DNA of 64,000 nt from Alphaproteobacteria bacterium (GCA_030426685.1 JAUHYC010000002.1:124001-188000), one strand, 5' to 3'. Shown: positions 36,956 through 46,481, numbered from the stretch's first letter. The notes: generated by a model not told the origin, from the letters alone. Numbers and translations: made by a program.

Positions 36956-37998
36956 TCCAGGACCTGCGCGATCCGGTCAGCGGTGGCTGAAAGACCATCG
37001 GCATCCAGCGTCGGCGTCTTGATCTCTGCAAGCACATTCGCTGCCTGAGATCGGCGGGATTTGGCATAGGCAAGATCGTAGTGCTGCTCCATCAGCGCCT
37101 GAGTCAGCGCGCGCTTATCACCTGCGTCGATCAATGCCATCCAGCTATCCACGATCTCGTGCCCACGATGAAACCGCAGCGGTGCCAGTCGATCCTTCAA
37201 GCGCGCGCTATCCGACAGAATGTCGTCATAGGCCGATACCAGATACCCTGTTCGCGCCGAAATCGACGCGGTGATTTGAATCCGCGGTGCAGCGCGCAGG
37301 GCCGTCCACAAAGATGGCGGCAGGATCAGCGCGCCGATCTTGGACGATTCCGCTTCGACCACAACAGGCCGTGCTGGGTCCAACCGGCATAATGTGGCGG
37401 CCAGTGCGGATTCGAATGCTTTTTGGCTGGGCTGCCCGCCAGGCCTGTCCCCCAGCAGTGAACCACGGTGATTGGCCAACCCTTCGAGATCCAGAACCTG
37501 CACCCCGCGAGCGGACAGATGGTCCAAAAGGTCGGTTTTAGCAGTGCCTGTGTATCCATCCAGCGCCACGAGGTGATGAGGAAGCTGATCATCGTAGAGA
37601 TAGCGCTTTACCAGCCGGCGATAGGTGCGATACCCCCCATCGACGACCTCGGCGCGCCAGCCGATCTGTTGCAGCACCCATGCAAACGACCCCGACCGCT
37701 GCCCACCGCGCCAGCAATAAATCAGCGGCTTCCAGTCGCCCTCGTGCTGGCTGAGGTGGTTTTCGATGTGATTGGCCGCATTGCGAAACACCAGAGCGGC
37801 ACCAAGTTTACGCGCCAGAAACGGGCTTTGCTGTACATAAATCGTGCCCACCTTCGCGCGTTCCTCGTTGTCCAGAACAGGCAGGTTGATGGCACCCGGA
37901 AGATGGTCCCCGGCATATTCCGCAGGGCTGCGCACATCGATTATCGTGTCAAACGTATGAGCATAAAGCTGCGGCAAGTTGGAGAATTTCAGCGCCAT
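36946..37998 (-). CDS. mnmH: tRNA 2-selenouridine synthase MnmH (SelU)
   Basis: The 350-residue protein has an N-terminal rhodanese domain (FDTIIDVRSPAEYAGDH; active Cys95 in PLIYCWRGGQRSGSFA). A P-loop domain follows with GYTGTAKT at 148-155, then LDLEGLANHRGSLLG. It replaces the sulfur of 2-thiouridine at the tRNA wobble position by selenium from selenophosphate. The P-loop has Ala where many P-loops have Gly before Lys. It is antiparallel to and overlaps the selD fusion, which makes its substrate. This pair explains a selenium use without selA or selB in the window. Confidence 0.95.
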   Translation of the reverse strand: MALKFSNLPQLYAHTFDTIIDVRSPAEYAGDHLPGAINLPVLDNEERAKVGTIYVQQSPFLARKLGAALVFRNAANHIENHLSQHEGDWKPLIYCWRGGQRSGSFAWVLQQIGWRAEVVDGGYRTYRRLVKRYLYDDQLPHHLVALDGYTGTAKTDLLDHLSARGVQVLDLEGLANHRGSLLGDRPGGQPSQKAFESALAATLCRLDPARPVVVEAESSKIGALILPPSLWTALRAAPRIQITASISARTGYLVSAYDDILSDSARLKDRLAPLRFHRGHEIVDSWMALIDAGDKRALTQALMEQHYDLAYAKSRRSQAANVLAEIKTPTLDADGLSATADRIAQVLDQP

Positions 37999-38143
37999 GT
38001 CAACGGTCTAGCCTGAGCGGTTGGGAAAGGGAAGATCGCTGCCCAATTGCGCCCATTTTTATGTGATGTTGCAAACCGGACCTGCATAGGTAAACAACCG
38101 GTATCAAAACGGATTTCAAAGTCACGGGGACAGGGACGCTCAG

Positions 38144-39796
38144 ATGGCACAACAAACGGCGAACTCCCTCAAAAACAAGGCACTGAACGATCTGAACGCA
38201 GGCAAACTGCCTCAGGCCCTGAAAAAGGCGCAACTGGGCGTCAAGAAATTTCCCAAGGATTCGGACTATCACGCAATTGCAGGTTTCGTCCTGACCGAGA
38301 TGGAGCGGTACAAACAATCGATCCCGCATTTCATTGAGGCGTCGCGCATGAAGCCAGACGATGCGCAGTTCGTCGAAAATCTGGCCAACGCACTTATGCA
38401 GACCGGACAGATCCCACGCGCGCTGTCCTATGCGGAACAAAAGCTCGAGAAGTTCCCAAACAACAAGGAACTGAACCGCGTCATTGATGAGATCCAGCTG
38501 AAGGGGCAGAATTGGCGGTTGATCATTGAACACGCCACCCAGCGGCTGGAAAAAGACTTCGAGAATCCGGACCTTCTGTCGACCCGTGGGCGCGCATATG
38601 GCGAAATCGGATACGTGGACCAAAGCTCGCAGGATATTTCGCGGGCCTATGAGCTGGCTCCTGAGAAAGAAGAAATTGCAATCCGAAAAGCCAACAATCT
38701 GCATCAATCTGGCGACAAGGAAGCCTCGGCGCGAATTTTACGGAACGTGCTTGAGGCCAACCCGCTCAGTGCATCGGCGCTGTACCAGTTGTCCTCGTCG
38801 GTGACGAAAGACCAATCAGGACAGCTTCTTGAAGCGGTGGAGCACGCCATTTCTGAATCTGATCACGTCAATTCGGTTCTTGAGTTCGCAAAGGCTCAGT
38901 TGATCTCGCGCCGCGACGGCTTGAACGCGGCCTTGCCGCAGTTTGCGCGGGCCAATAAGGTTCAGCACGAAACAAACCCCTATGATTATACGTTCGAGGA
39001 AAAGAAGCTTGGAGTAATCCGTAAGCTCTTCGGGGCGGAGCTTGCCAAGACGACCGAAGTGGATTCCGGCGCACCCAGGCCGATCTTTGTCGTCGGGCAG
39101 CCCCGATCCGGCACGACGTTGATGGAGATGATGCTGAGCTCAGTACCTCACATTGCCGGCCTGGGAGAGTTGACCCTGGCGACGGATTTGTCTCGACCAT
39201 TCGTGGAAAACGGCGATTCATTCGATGCGTCGGCAGCTGCTGAATTTAAGGGGGAATTCCGTAGACTGATGCCTCCGGTTCCCGAGGGATCGATCGCCTT
39301 TATCGACAAGATGCCGCATAATTATCAGCGGGTCGGGTTCCTACTGATGGCATTCCCGAATGCAAAGATCATCAATATGATGCGCGATCCACGGGATGTT
39401 GGCTTATCCAAATGGATCAGACGCTTTCCGGCTCCGGGTATGCGCTATGCATCAAACCTTGAGGCTATTGCGCATTCGGCCAACCTTTATCGGCAATACA
39501 TGGCGCACTGGGACAAGGTTTTTGGCGACCGTATCCTGACGGTGGCATATGAAGATCTGGTCGCTGACCCGAAGGCACATAGCCAGAAGGTCGCCCAATT
39601 CTGCAACATCGACTGGGATGGGCGCATGATGCATCCCGAGAAAAACACCAAGCAGGTCCGCACGGCCAGTATTGATCAGGTGCGCAAGAAAATCTCGACC
39701 AGCTCAGTCGGAGGATGGCGGGAGGTTGCCGAACATATTCGACCCATGCTGGACGGGTTCAAACCCGAGCTCTGGCCCGAATACGACTTCGGATAA
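38144..39796 (+). CDS. TPR-sulfotransferase fusion protein
   Basis: The 550-residue protein has tetratricopeptide-like helical repeats over residues 1-260 (YHAIAGFVLTEMERYKQSIP, LANALMQTGQIPRALSYAEQ). A C-terminal sulfotransferase domain has the 5'-phosphosulfate loop VGQPRSGTTLMEMML near residue 314 and the MRDPRDVGLSKWIRR 3'-phosphate region. It would transfer sulfate from PAPS to an unknown acceptor; the repeats may bind protein substrates. No signal peptide is seen. The gene ends at a strong bidirectional terminator. Confidence 0.88.
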   Translation: MAQQTANSLKNKALNDLNAGKLPQALKKAQLGVKKFPKDSDYHAIAGFVLTEMERYKQSIPHFIEASRMKPDDAQFVENLANALMQTGQIPRALSYAEQKLEKFPNNKELNRVIDEIQLKGQNWRLIIEHATQRLEKDFENPDLLSTRGRAYGEIGYVDQSSQDISRAYELAPEKEEIAIRKANNLHQSGDKEASARILRNVLEANPLSASALYQLSSSVTKDQSGQLLEAVEHAISESDHVNSVLEFAKAQLISRRDGLNAALPQFARANKVQHETNPYDYTFEEKKLGVIRKLFGAELAKTTEVDSGAPRPIFVVGQPRSGTTLMEMMLSSVPHIAGLGELTLATDLSRPFVENGDSFDASAAAEFKGEFRRLMPPVPEGSIAFIDKMPHNYQRVGFLLMAFPNAKIINMMRDPRDVGLSKWIRRFPAPGMRYASNLEAIAHSANLYRQYMAHWDKVFGDRILTVAYEDLVADPKAHSQKVAQFCNIDWDGRMMHPEKNTKQVRTASIDQVRKKISTSSVGGWREVAEHIRPMLDGFKPELWPEYDFG

Positions 39797-39800
39797 CAAA

Positions 39801-39830
39801 AAAAGGCCGCCTGAAAAGGCGGCCTTTCTA
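39801..39830. terminator. Bidirectional intrinsic terminator
   Basis: GGCCGCCT at 39805-39812 pairs with AGGCGGCC at 39817-39824 over a four-base loop, with an A-tract before and TTT after. It serves the sulfotransferase gene and the convergent 5'-nucleotidase gene. Confidence 0.85.
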
Positions 39831-39845
39831 GTTTCCGGGAACACA

Positions 39846-41423
39846 TCACTTCTGTTTGATGCGCCCGTCGAGATACGGTTGGTAAGGTGCATTTTCGGCC
39901 AGATATTCTGCCGTAACATCCGCAAGATCAGGCCCGAAATCATATGCGTTCTTGTCATCACCTGCGAACACGGAATACCCATCTCCGCCATTGCGGACAT
40001 AGTTGTTGGTGACCACCAGATAGGTCGCTGCAGGGTCAATTGGCTCAAAGCCACCATCTTTGGCAACCATGACTTCGGTAACCCGGCCCTCATTCGGTGC
40101 AACCGACGGGTCCCAGGTAAAGGTCATGCCTGCCACTTGTGGAAAGCGGCCCTTGACCTCTTCAACCTGGCTGACACCGTTTTCGAGCGCATCGATCACG
40201 CCCTGACCACTGATCTCAAAAGTCGAGAGCGTGTTCTGGAAAGGCAGAACCGTCAGCACTTCGCCCATTGTCACATCACCCGGATCGATCGAGGCCCGCA
40301 GCCCGCCCGAGTTCGCGATCGCCAGTTGAACGCCCTGGTCCGCGACCCGCGCCAGCATAGCGTCAGCCACCAGGTTGCCCATTTCACATTCCTGCACGCG
40401 GCAGATCGAACGGTCACCTTCGATCGAAGCAGCAGAGCTGGCAACAACCTTATTGCGAATCTCGTCCAGAGGAACGGCAAGTTCGGCGATGCGATCCAGC
40501 GCTGCCTGATCTTCGGTCACGGTGTTGTCCATGATCAAAGGCTCACCGGCGGCTGAGACGACATTACCGTCATCATCGAAGGTCACGTTCAACTCACCCA
40601 GGAACTTGCCATAGGCATAAGCCTGTACGATCTGCACATTGTTCACGACCGTTGGATACGGCCCCGCCGCCTTGTCGGAGGTATTAGACAGATAGGTATT
40701 CGAGTGGCCGCCTACGATCACGTCCACCCCGGTGGTTTCCTGCGCAACACGCTGATCCACAGCAAAGCCCGAGTGGCTCAGCACGATGATTTTGTTCACG
40801 CCTTCCCCGGTCAGCCTGTCCACCTCAGCCTGTACCGCAGGCACCGGATCAGAGAAGGTGATGTTCGGACCGGGCGACGCAATGTCGTGGGTATCTTCGG
40901 GTGTCAAACCGATCAGGCCGAGCTTTTCGCCGCCCACTTCGATCACGGTGGATTTCTTGATCTTGTCGGTCAGCAACTCCTCATCCGCGATATCCGCATT
41001 CGACATCAGAACCGGGAAATCAACGGAATCGATAAAGCCGCGCAGCACTTCGGGTCCGTCATCAAATTCGTGGTTGCCCACGGTCATCGCGTCATAGCCC
41101 AACTTGTTCATGAACTCGGCCGCGACCTTGCCCTTGTAGTAGGTGTAGAACAGCGAGCCCTGAAACTGATCGCCCCCATCCACCAGGATCGAGTTTTCGG
41201 CCCGTCCACGCGCCTCTTCCACTGCAGTTACAAGGCGCGCAGAACCACCGAAACACTTGCCTTCGGCATTGTCTTCATCGCCGCAGGCACTGTCATATTT
41301 GTTGATCGGCTCAAAGCGCGAATGAAAATCGTTGGTATGCAGAATGGTCAGCTTGTATTCGGCAGCCGCCATTCCTGCGGTCAGGCCCAGAACGGCAACC
41401 GAGGCCAGAAAACGGGTGAACAT
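39846..41423 (-). CDS. Periplasmic 5'-nucleotidase / metallophosphatase
   Basis: The 525-residue protein has a signal peptide (MFTRFLASVAVLGLTAGMAA), a calcineurin-like phosphoesterase domain and a C-terminal 5'-nucleotidase domain. The metal motifs are LHTNDFHSRFEPI, DGGDQFQGS, GNHEFDDG and GGHSNTYLS. The C-terminal part has SGGLRASIDPGDVTMGEVL and NNYVRNGGDGYSVF. It would dephosphorylate nucleotides for uptake, feeding salvage genes such as those at 57-61.6 kb. The ATG at 41423 has GGAG upstream; the longer frame from 41468 is rejected because the signal peptide starts at 41423. Confidence 0.92.
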   Translation of the reverse strand: MFTRFLASVAVLGLTAGMAAAEYKLTILHTNDFHSRFEPINKYDSACGDEDNAEGKCFGGSARLVTAVEEARGRAENSILVDGGDQFQGSLFYTYYKGKVAAEFMNKLGYDAMTVGNHEFDDGPEVLRGFIDSVDFPVLMSNADIADEELLTDKIKKSTVIEVGGEKLGLIGLTPEDTHDIASPGPNITFSDPVPAVQAEVDRLTGEGVNKIIVLSHSGFAVDQRVAQETTGVDVIVGGHSNTYLSNTSDKAAGPYPTVVNNVQIVQAYAYGKFLGELNVTFDDDGNVVSAAGEPLIMDNTVTEDQAALDRIAELAVPLDEIRNKVVASSAASIEGDRSICRVQECEMGNLVADAMLARVADQGVQLAIANSGGLRASIDPGDVTMGEVLTVLPFQNTLSTFEISGQGVIDALENGVSQVEEVKGRFPQVAGMTFTWDPSVAPNEGRVTEVMVAKDGGFEPIDPAATYLVVTNNYVRNGGDGYSVFAGDDKNAYDFGPDLADVTAEYLAENAPYQPYLDGRIKQK

Positions 41424-41531
41424 CTTGAAACTCCCTGTAGTTGTTTTGCCTGATGGTGCGCCCTGCATCGCAAAGAGTCAAAGGGGGAAATCCGGCTTGA
41501 TTCTACTCGTCGTGCGGGGCATCACGGCCTC

Positions 41532-41870
41532 ATGCTGATTTACAAGATTTTCCGTGCCGACGAATGGGCGGTCCTACAGGCGCAGGGGGCCTCGGATGGG
41601 GCGCCAATCGATGTGGCCGACGGGTTTGTTCATTTCTCGACCGCTGAACAGGCCGCTGAGACAGCCGCAAAGCACTTTGCAGGCGTCGAGGGTCTGACTC
41701 TGGTAGCCTGTGATGCCGACGCCATGGGTGATGATCTGAAATGGGAAGTCTCGCGCGGGGGCGCATTGTTTCCACATCTATACCGCCCGATTTGCATGTC
41801 CGACGTGATCTGGTCTCGCGCCCTGCCCTTTGATGGCCAGGCACACCAGTTCCCGGAGGAGATGGAATGA
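41532..41870 (+). CDS. DUF952 family protein
   Basis: The 112-residue protein matches DUF952, with IYKIFRADEWAVLQAQG, DGFVHFSTAEQAAETAAKHF and GALFPHLYRPI. The family has a compact ADP-ribosyltransferase-like fold by structural reports, but its role is unknown. It starts a four-gene operon with DUF1330, pyrD and arsC-like, overlapping by 4 bp each. Confidence 0.9.
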   Translation: MLIYKIFRADEWAVLQAQGASDGAPIDVADGFVHFSTAEQAAETAAKHFAGVEGLTLVACDADAMGDDLKWEVSRGGALFPHLYRPICMSDVIWSRALPFDGQAHQFPEEME

Positions 41871-42298
41871 CCCGTTTCATCGATCCCGAGCGCACGCAGT
41901 TTGAAATCTTCAAGGAGCTGGACCGAGATCATCCAATCGAGATGCTCAATCTGGTAAAATTCCGTGACAAAGCCCAATATCCCGCCGATCACGCGCTGGC
42001 AGGTACAGGGCTGACCGGCGCACAAGCCTATCGCAATTATGGGTCTGAAACAGCGCCAATCATCGCCCGTATCGGTGCCTCCATCCTCTGGCGCGGCACG
42101 TTTCAGACAACGCTGATCGGCCCGCAGGATGAGGTGTGGGATGAAGTGTTCATTGCCCGCTATCCCAGCGCCCATGCGTTTCTGGCAATGGTGACGGACC
42201 CCACTTATCGCGCCGCCGTCATTCACCGGCAGGCTGCGGTTGAAACATCGCGCCTGATCCGCTGCGCACCGACAGAAGGTGGAGCTTCCTTCGGATGA
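41867..42298 (+). CDS. DUF1330 family protein (dimeric alpha-beta barrel)
   Basis: The 143-residue protein resembles DUF1330/EthD-like dimeric ferredoxin-fold proteins: [17 protein letters not shown] near residue 23, [20 protein letters not shown] and [19 protein letters not shown]. No catalytic residue is evident. It overlaps its neighbours by 4 bp and is likely co-translated with pyrD. The function is unknown. Confidence 0.85.
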   Translation: MTRFIDPERTQFEIFKELDRDHPIEMLNLVKFRDKAQYPADHALAGTGLTGAQAYRNYGSETAPIIARIGASILWRGTFQTTLIGPQDEVWDEVFIARYPSAHAFLAMVTDPTYRAAVIHRQAAVETSRLIRCAPTEGGASFG

Positions 42299-43353
42299 AA
42301 CTGACCGAGAAACTGGGGCTCGCCGCCCTGCACCGTCTTGACCCCGAAACTGCACACGCTCTGTCGATCAAGGCCCTGACCTCGGGCCTCGCACCGGCGC
42401 CTGGTCCGATCACATCAGACCGGTTGAAAACCCGTGTGGCGGGTCTGGAGCTACCCAACCCGGTCGGTCTGGCCGCCGGGTTCGACAAGAATGGAGAGGC
42501 CCTGACGCCGTTGTCGCGCGCGGGTTTCGGATTTATCGAAGTCGGAGCCGTCACGCCGCGCCCGCAACCGGGCAACCCGAAGCCGCGCCTGTTTCGCCTG
42601 ACCGAGGACCGCGCAGCCATCAACCGGTTTGGCTTCAACAACGAGGGCATGGAGGTCATGGCGCGCCGTCTCGCACACCGCCCCAAAGACGCCGTGATCG
42701 GCCTGAACCTCGGCGCCAACAAGGACAGCGATGACCGGCCCGGGGACTTCGCAAAGGTTCTGGCCCACTGCGCGGCGCATCTGGATTTTGCCACTGTCAA
42801 TGTGTCCTCCCCCAATACGGAGAAGCTGCGCGATTTGCAGGGTAAAGCCGCGCTGAGCGCCCTGCTGAGCGGTGTGGTTGACACCCGTAACGCGCTGCCT
42901 CGCCCGATCCCGATCTTCCTGAAGATCGCCCCGGATCTGACTGAAGCCGAGTTGCACGACATCGCCGATGTCGCCCGCGAGAGTGGTGTGGATGCGGTGA
43001 TCGCGACCAACACCACCCTGTCGCGCGACGGGCTGCGTAGCCCGCACAAGGATCAGGCAGGCGGATTGTCTGGCGCACCGCTGTTCGAGAAATCGACTCG
43101 CGTTCTGGCGCGGCTCAGCCAATTGACCGGCGGTGAAATTCCCCTGATCGGCGTCGGCGGTATCAGCACGCCGGAAAAGGCATATGCCAAGATCTGCGCC
43201 GGGGCCTCTGTGGTGCAGTTTTATACCGCGATGGTCTATGGTGGCATTTCTCTGGCCTCTGAGATTGCGCAGGGGCTGGACATCTTGCTGGCCCGCGAAG
43301 GGTACTCATCCGTTTCACAAGCGGTCGGCAGCAAACGAGAGGATTGGCTATGA
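42295..43353 (+). CDS. pyrD: Quinone-dependent dihydroorotate dehydrogenase (class 2)
   Basis: The 352-residue FMN enzyme oxidises dihydroorotate to orotate in pyrimidine synthesis, passing electrons to quinone. It has the class 2 N-terminal membrane-associating helices ([19 protein letters not shown]), [29 protein letters not shown], the catalytic serine in [11 protein letters not shown] and [20 protein letters not shown]. It overlaps both neighbours by 4 bp. Confidence 0.97.
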   Translation: MKLTEKLGLAALHRLDPETAHALSIKALTSGLAPAPGPITSDRLKTRVAGLELPNPVGLAAGFDKNGEALTPLSRAGFGFIEVGAVTPRPQPGNPKPRLFRLTEDRAAINRFGFNNEGMEVMARRLAHRPKDAVIGLNLGANKDSDDRPGDFAKVLAHCAAHLDFATVNVSSPNTEKLRDLQGKAALSALLSGVVDTRNALPRPIPIFLKIAPDLTEAELHDIADVARESGVDAVIATNTTLSRDGLRSPHKDQAGGLSGAPLFEKSTRVLARLSQLTGGEIPLIGVGGISTPEKAYAKICAGASVVQFYTAMVYGGISLASEIAQGLDILLAREGYSSVSQAVGSKREDWL

Positions 43354-43691
43354 TCGAATACTGGCACAACCCGCGCTGTTCCAAATCGCGCGCCGGGCTG
43401 GCGCTGCTCGAAGAAAACGGTGCCCAGATCGAGGTGCGTAGATACCTTGAGGACGCGCCATCGGCAGAAGAAATCCGCGCTGTTCTGGCGAAACTGAGCG
43501 TTCCGGCAATCGAGATGATGCGCACCGGAGAAAAGCAGTTCAAAGAGGCGGGACTGAGCAAGGACACCTCCGATGATGCGCTGGTGCAGGCCATGGCCGA
43601 CCACCCGATCCTGATCGAGCGCCCTCTGGCCATCGCGGGCGACAAAGCCGCGATTGGACGACCGCCCGAGGCCCTGCTGGACCTGCTTTAG
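43350..43691 (+). CDS. ArsC-type thioredoxin-fold reductase (arsenate reductase-like)
   Basis: The 113-residue protein starts [13 protein letters not shown], with Cys10 at the position of the ArsC catalytic cysteine. The downstream [13 protein letters not shown] and [19 protein letters not shown] segments have arginines matching ArsC. It may reduce arsenate or be a general glutathione-linked reductase; no arsenic genes are adjacent. The ATG at 43350 overlaps pyrD (ATGA); the TTG at 43344 is less likely. The stop overlaps the convergent MATE gene. Confidence 0.88.
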   Translation: MIEYWHNPRCSKSRAGLALLEENGAQIEVRRYLEDAPSAEEIRAVLAKLSVPAIEMMRTGEKQFKEAGLSKDTSDDALVQAMADHPILIERPLAIAGDKAAIGRPPEALLDLL

Positions 43692-45004
43692 GCGATCTGT
43701 GCCTCAAGCCTGGGGTAACGCCATCCAAGAGTGACGCCGCGCGCGATGTTCAAAATCATCAGCGCGGCCCAGAGCCCGTGATTGCCCATGGTGGGTACCA
43801 GAACGAACAAGGCCACGACGTAGATCGCAACCGACTGGATCATCGCGCTGCGCATGTCTCGTGTCCACGTGGCCCCGATATAGATGCCGTCGAACATCCA
43901 ACTCGCCACACCAATCACCGGAGCGAGCGCGGCCCAGAACAGGAATTCGCGCGCGGTGATTCGCACTTCGGGCGAGGTCGACATCAGATCGATCAACGCG
44001 GGCCCGGTCAGGTAGAAGATCAGTCCGAGCGCGACGGCCCCGCCCACACCCCATTGCGAGGCCATGATCGACGCCCGTCTGACCTGCCATCGATCTCGTG
44101 CACCAACGGCACCCCCGACCAGCGCCTCGGCGGAAAAGGCGAATCCATCCAGCGCGAAAGCGGTGATTTCAAGGAATTGCAGCAGCACCTGGTTGGCTGC
44201 CAGATTTACATCGCCCAGATCGGAGCCCACGAATAGAAACGTGGTGAATGCACCCGTCAGCAGCACCGACCGCACCATGATATCGCCATTCACTTGCATC
44301 ATACGCCGTAGTCGGCTGGCGTTAAAAATGCGCGGCCAATCCCGCCATTGCTTGCCACTGAATGCATCACCGCAGAGCCACAAGCCCAGCGCCAGGCCGG
44401 TCCATTCCGCGATCAAAGTGGCAATGGCCACGCCCTCGACACCCCACCCCAACCCAAGGACGAACCACAGGTCCAGCAGAATATTCAGCCCGTTCATCCA
44501 GACCTGAAGAACGAAAACCCCCCGTGTTCGTTCGACCGCGATCAGCCAGCCGGTGACGGCATAGAGGGCGATCGTCGCGGGTGCGCCCCAGATGCGGATT
44601 TCCAGATAGTCCCGCGTTAGCCGTTCAACCTCGGCGCTTGCAGGCGACAGGGCAAAGGCACCAAGGAAAACCCAGACCTGCGCTGCAATGAAGAACAATC
44701 CGGCGGTGCCGCCCAACAGCAGGCCACGCATCAGCAAGGCCCCGGTTTCGGCCATATCGCCCGCCCCACGCGCCTGCGCGGCAAGGCCCGTCGTACCCAT
44801 GCGCAAGAACCCGAATATCCAGTAGATCGTCGACAGGATCACCGCACCCATGCCGACCGCGCCGATCGGGGCCGCCTGGCCCATCTGCCCGACAACGCCA
44901 GTATCCACCGCGCCGAGGATCGGGACGGTTGCATTCGACAGCACGATCGGCAGCGCGATCTTCAGCACGCGCCGATGAGTGATGGGCACAGTCGCGTCCT
45001 GCAT
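43688..45004 (-). CDS. MATE-family efflux transporter (DinF-like)
   Basis: The 438-residue protein has 12 predicted spans in two halves. It starts LKIALPIVLSNATVPILGAV, then DTGVVGQMGQAAPIGAVGMG, FGFLRMGTTGLAAQARGAGD and the second half FSAEALVGGAVGARD. These match the DinF branch of MATE exporters, which use Na+ or H+ to expel cationic compounds. The substrate is unknown. It lies 2 bp after a thioesterase gene and converges on the arsC-like gene with a 4-bp overlap. Confidence 0.92.
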   Translation of the reverse strand: MQDATVPITHRRVLKIALPIVLSNATVPILGAVDTGVVGQMGQAAPIGAVGMGAVILSTIYWIFGFLRMGTTGLAAQARGAGDMAETGALLMRGLLLGGTAGLFFIAAQVWVFLGAFALSPASAEVERLTRDYLEIRIWGAPATIALYAVTGWLIAVERTRGVFVLQVWMNGLNILLDLWFVLGLGWGVEGVAIATLIAEWTGLALGLWLCGDAFSGKQWRDWPRIFNASRLRRMMQVNGDIMVRSVLLTGAFTTFLFVGSDLGDVNLAANQVLLQFLEITAFALDGFAFSAEALVGGAVGARDRWQVRRASIMASQWGVGGAVALGLIFYLTGPALIDLMSTSPEVRITAREFLFWAALAPVIGVASWMFDGIYIGATWTRDMRSAMIQSVAIYVVALFVLVPTMGNHGLWAALMILNIARGVTLGWRYPRLEAQIA

Positions 45005-45006
45005 CG

Positions 45007-45525
45007 CTATTCATTGGGTTTCGGAGACTGCGGCATCAGGAAATGTCCGGTCCCTTGCGCAAACAGTTTGGCATGATTGTCCTGCCATGCCTCAACCCGG
45101 ACCGAGGCATAGCGCCGGCCGGAACGATTGATGAAAGCCCGCGCATAGGAATCACGCGGCAGGCCCGAGCGCAGGTAGTCGACGGTAAAATCGATAGTTT
45201 TGGGAAACCGGATGCTGTCGTCGGTCAGGATATCGTTCGCTTCGATCTCACCGCTCTCGATTCGTGGAAACATATGCTCCCAACTCAGCGTGATGACAGC
45301 AGTCACTTCCAGAAAGGCGGCTGTCACGCCACCATGGATGGCGGGTAGAAAGGGATTGCCGATCAGCTTTTCGTCGAAGTTCAGAACCCCGGTCAGTTCA
45401 TCTCCGCGACGGTCAAAAGTGATGTTGAGAAAGCGGATATAGGGAACGCCTTCGACCAGCGCGCGCAAGGCTGCGTCGCGGCGTTGCTTAACCACCTGCA
45501 TCGGTTCGGGACGGGGACGTGCCAT
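45007..45525 (-). CDS. PaaI-type hotdog thioesterase
   Basis: The 172-residue protein has a single hotdog domain with LPAIHGGVTAAFLEVTAV and TIDFTVDYLRSGLPRDSYARAF. The IHGG segment is the usual active-site turn, but the Asp/Glu catalytic position should be checked. It would hydrolyse an acyl-CoA ester. It lies 1 bp after a second hotdog gene and 2 bp before the MATE gene, so all three form an operon. The ATG at 45525 is chosen; the longer frame from 45609 overlaps the preceding gene. Confidence 0.88.
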   Translation of the reverse strand: MARPRPEPMQVVKQRRDAALRALVEGVPYIRFLNITFDRRGDELTGVLNFDEKLIGNPFLPAIHGGVTAAFLEVTAVITLSWEHMFPRIESGEIEANDILTDDSIRFPKTIDFTVDYLRSGLPRDSYARAFINRSGRRYASVRVEAWQDNHAKLFAQGTGHFLMPQSPKPNE

Positions 45526-45526
45526 A

Positions 45527-45946
45527 TCAGCGCCCCTCAACCGTGAATGCACCGGATGCTGTTGCAACCGGTCGCTCACTGTCATCATCGATGGCAATGG
45601 CCCGCACAAATGCCACGTTGCGGGTTATATGATAGCAGGTGGCGCGGGTGTGAATCTTCTGCCCCGGGGTGGCTGCACGCATATAGTCAATGCGCAGATC
45701 TATGGTGGCGGTTCCACCGGGCGCAGAGGGATGGCTCATCACCGCGGCACCACAGCAGGTATCCAGCATCGCGGAAACCGCGCCGCCATGAACCACGCCG
45801 GTCCGAGGATCGCCGATCAGTTGCTCGTTATACGGCATCGAAATCTCGGCCTCGCCCTCACCGATCCGGGTGAGATCAAGCCTCAATGCCTGGGCATGAG
45901 GGATCGCCTCGATAAACTGTCGTGCTAATTCTGTCTTATCGACCAT
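45527..45946 (-). CDS. PaaI-type hotdog thioesterase, second copy
   Basis: The 139-residue protein has a hotdog domain with RTGVVHGGAVSAMLDTCCG, TIDLRIDYMRAATPGQKIHT and NVAFVRAIAIDDDSERPVA. The HGG turn and the Asp in the AMLDTCCG helix fit PaaI active sites. It begins the operon with the next thioesterase and MATE genes. The ATG at 45946 was chosen, though its ribosome-binding site is weak; an ATG at 45997 in the same frame is an alternative. The spacer before it is shared with the divergent MerR gene. Confidence 0.86.
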   Translation of the reverse strand: MVDKTELARQFIEAIPHAQALRLDLTRIGEGEAEISMPYNEQLIGDPRTGVVHGGAVSAMLDTCCGAAVMSHPSAPGGTATIDLRIDYMRAATPGQKIHTRATCYHITRNVAFVRAIAIDDDSERPVATASGAFTVEGR

Positions 45947-46063
45947 AGATTTGGGTCCCGTCCTTGTATCTTCCCCTTTATGAGCCTGCGCCGACATCCG
46001 GGGCAAGCCCACCTGTTGCGCTTGCCGCAACGACGCCCTAGGTTGCTGCCAAGGAGATCAGGA

Positions 46064-46432
46064 ATGTCCGACAGCCGTTTGTCATTCAAAGAAATGTGCG
46101 CCGAGTTTGACGTAACTCCGCGAACCCTTCGCTACTATGAATATATCGAGCTATTGCAGCCCGATCGCGAAGGCCGCTCGCGATTCTATGGCCCTCGTGA
46201 GCGCGCACGGATGAAACTGATTATGCGGGGTCGCAAATTTGGTTTCCCCCTGGAAGAAATCCGCCAATGGCTGTTGATCTACGAAGATCAAGGTGATCAG
46301 GCCCAGATGGCAACCTTCATCGAGATGGCCGACCGCCAGATGGAAGAGTTGCGTCAACAGCGCGCTCAGCTGGATGAAGCGATGGAAGCGCTTCAGCAAT
46401 TGCGGGACCAGACCGTAGGATTGCTTAAATAG
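46064..46432 (+). CDS. MerR-family regulator, first of a pair
   Basis: The 122-residue protein has an N-terminal MerR winged HTH ([20 protein letters not shown], then the arm LLQPDREGRSRFYGPRERAR) and a C-terminal coiled coil (QMEELRQQRAQLDEAMEALQ). There is no cysteine-rich metal site, so a small-molecule or acyl-CoA effector is likelier. AAGGAG precedes the ATG. It shares [12 protein letters not shown] and KFGFPLEEIRQWL with the next gene, so they are paralogues. Confidence 0.92.
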   Translation: MSDSRLSFKEMCAEFDVTPRTLRYYEYIELLQPDREGRSRFYGPRERARMKLIMRGRKFGFPLEEIRQWLLIYEDQGDQAQMATFIEMADRQMEELRQQRAQLDEAMEALQQLRDQTVGLLK

Positions 46433-46481
46433 ACAATCCACCGCCCTTTACCTTGGGGCAAGAAAATTACACTCCACCCTG

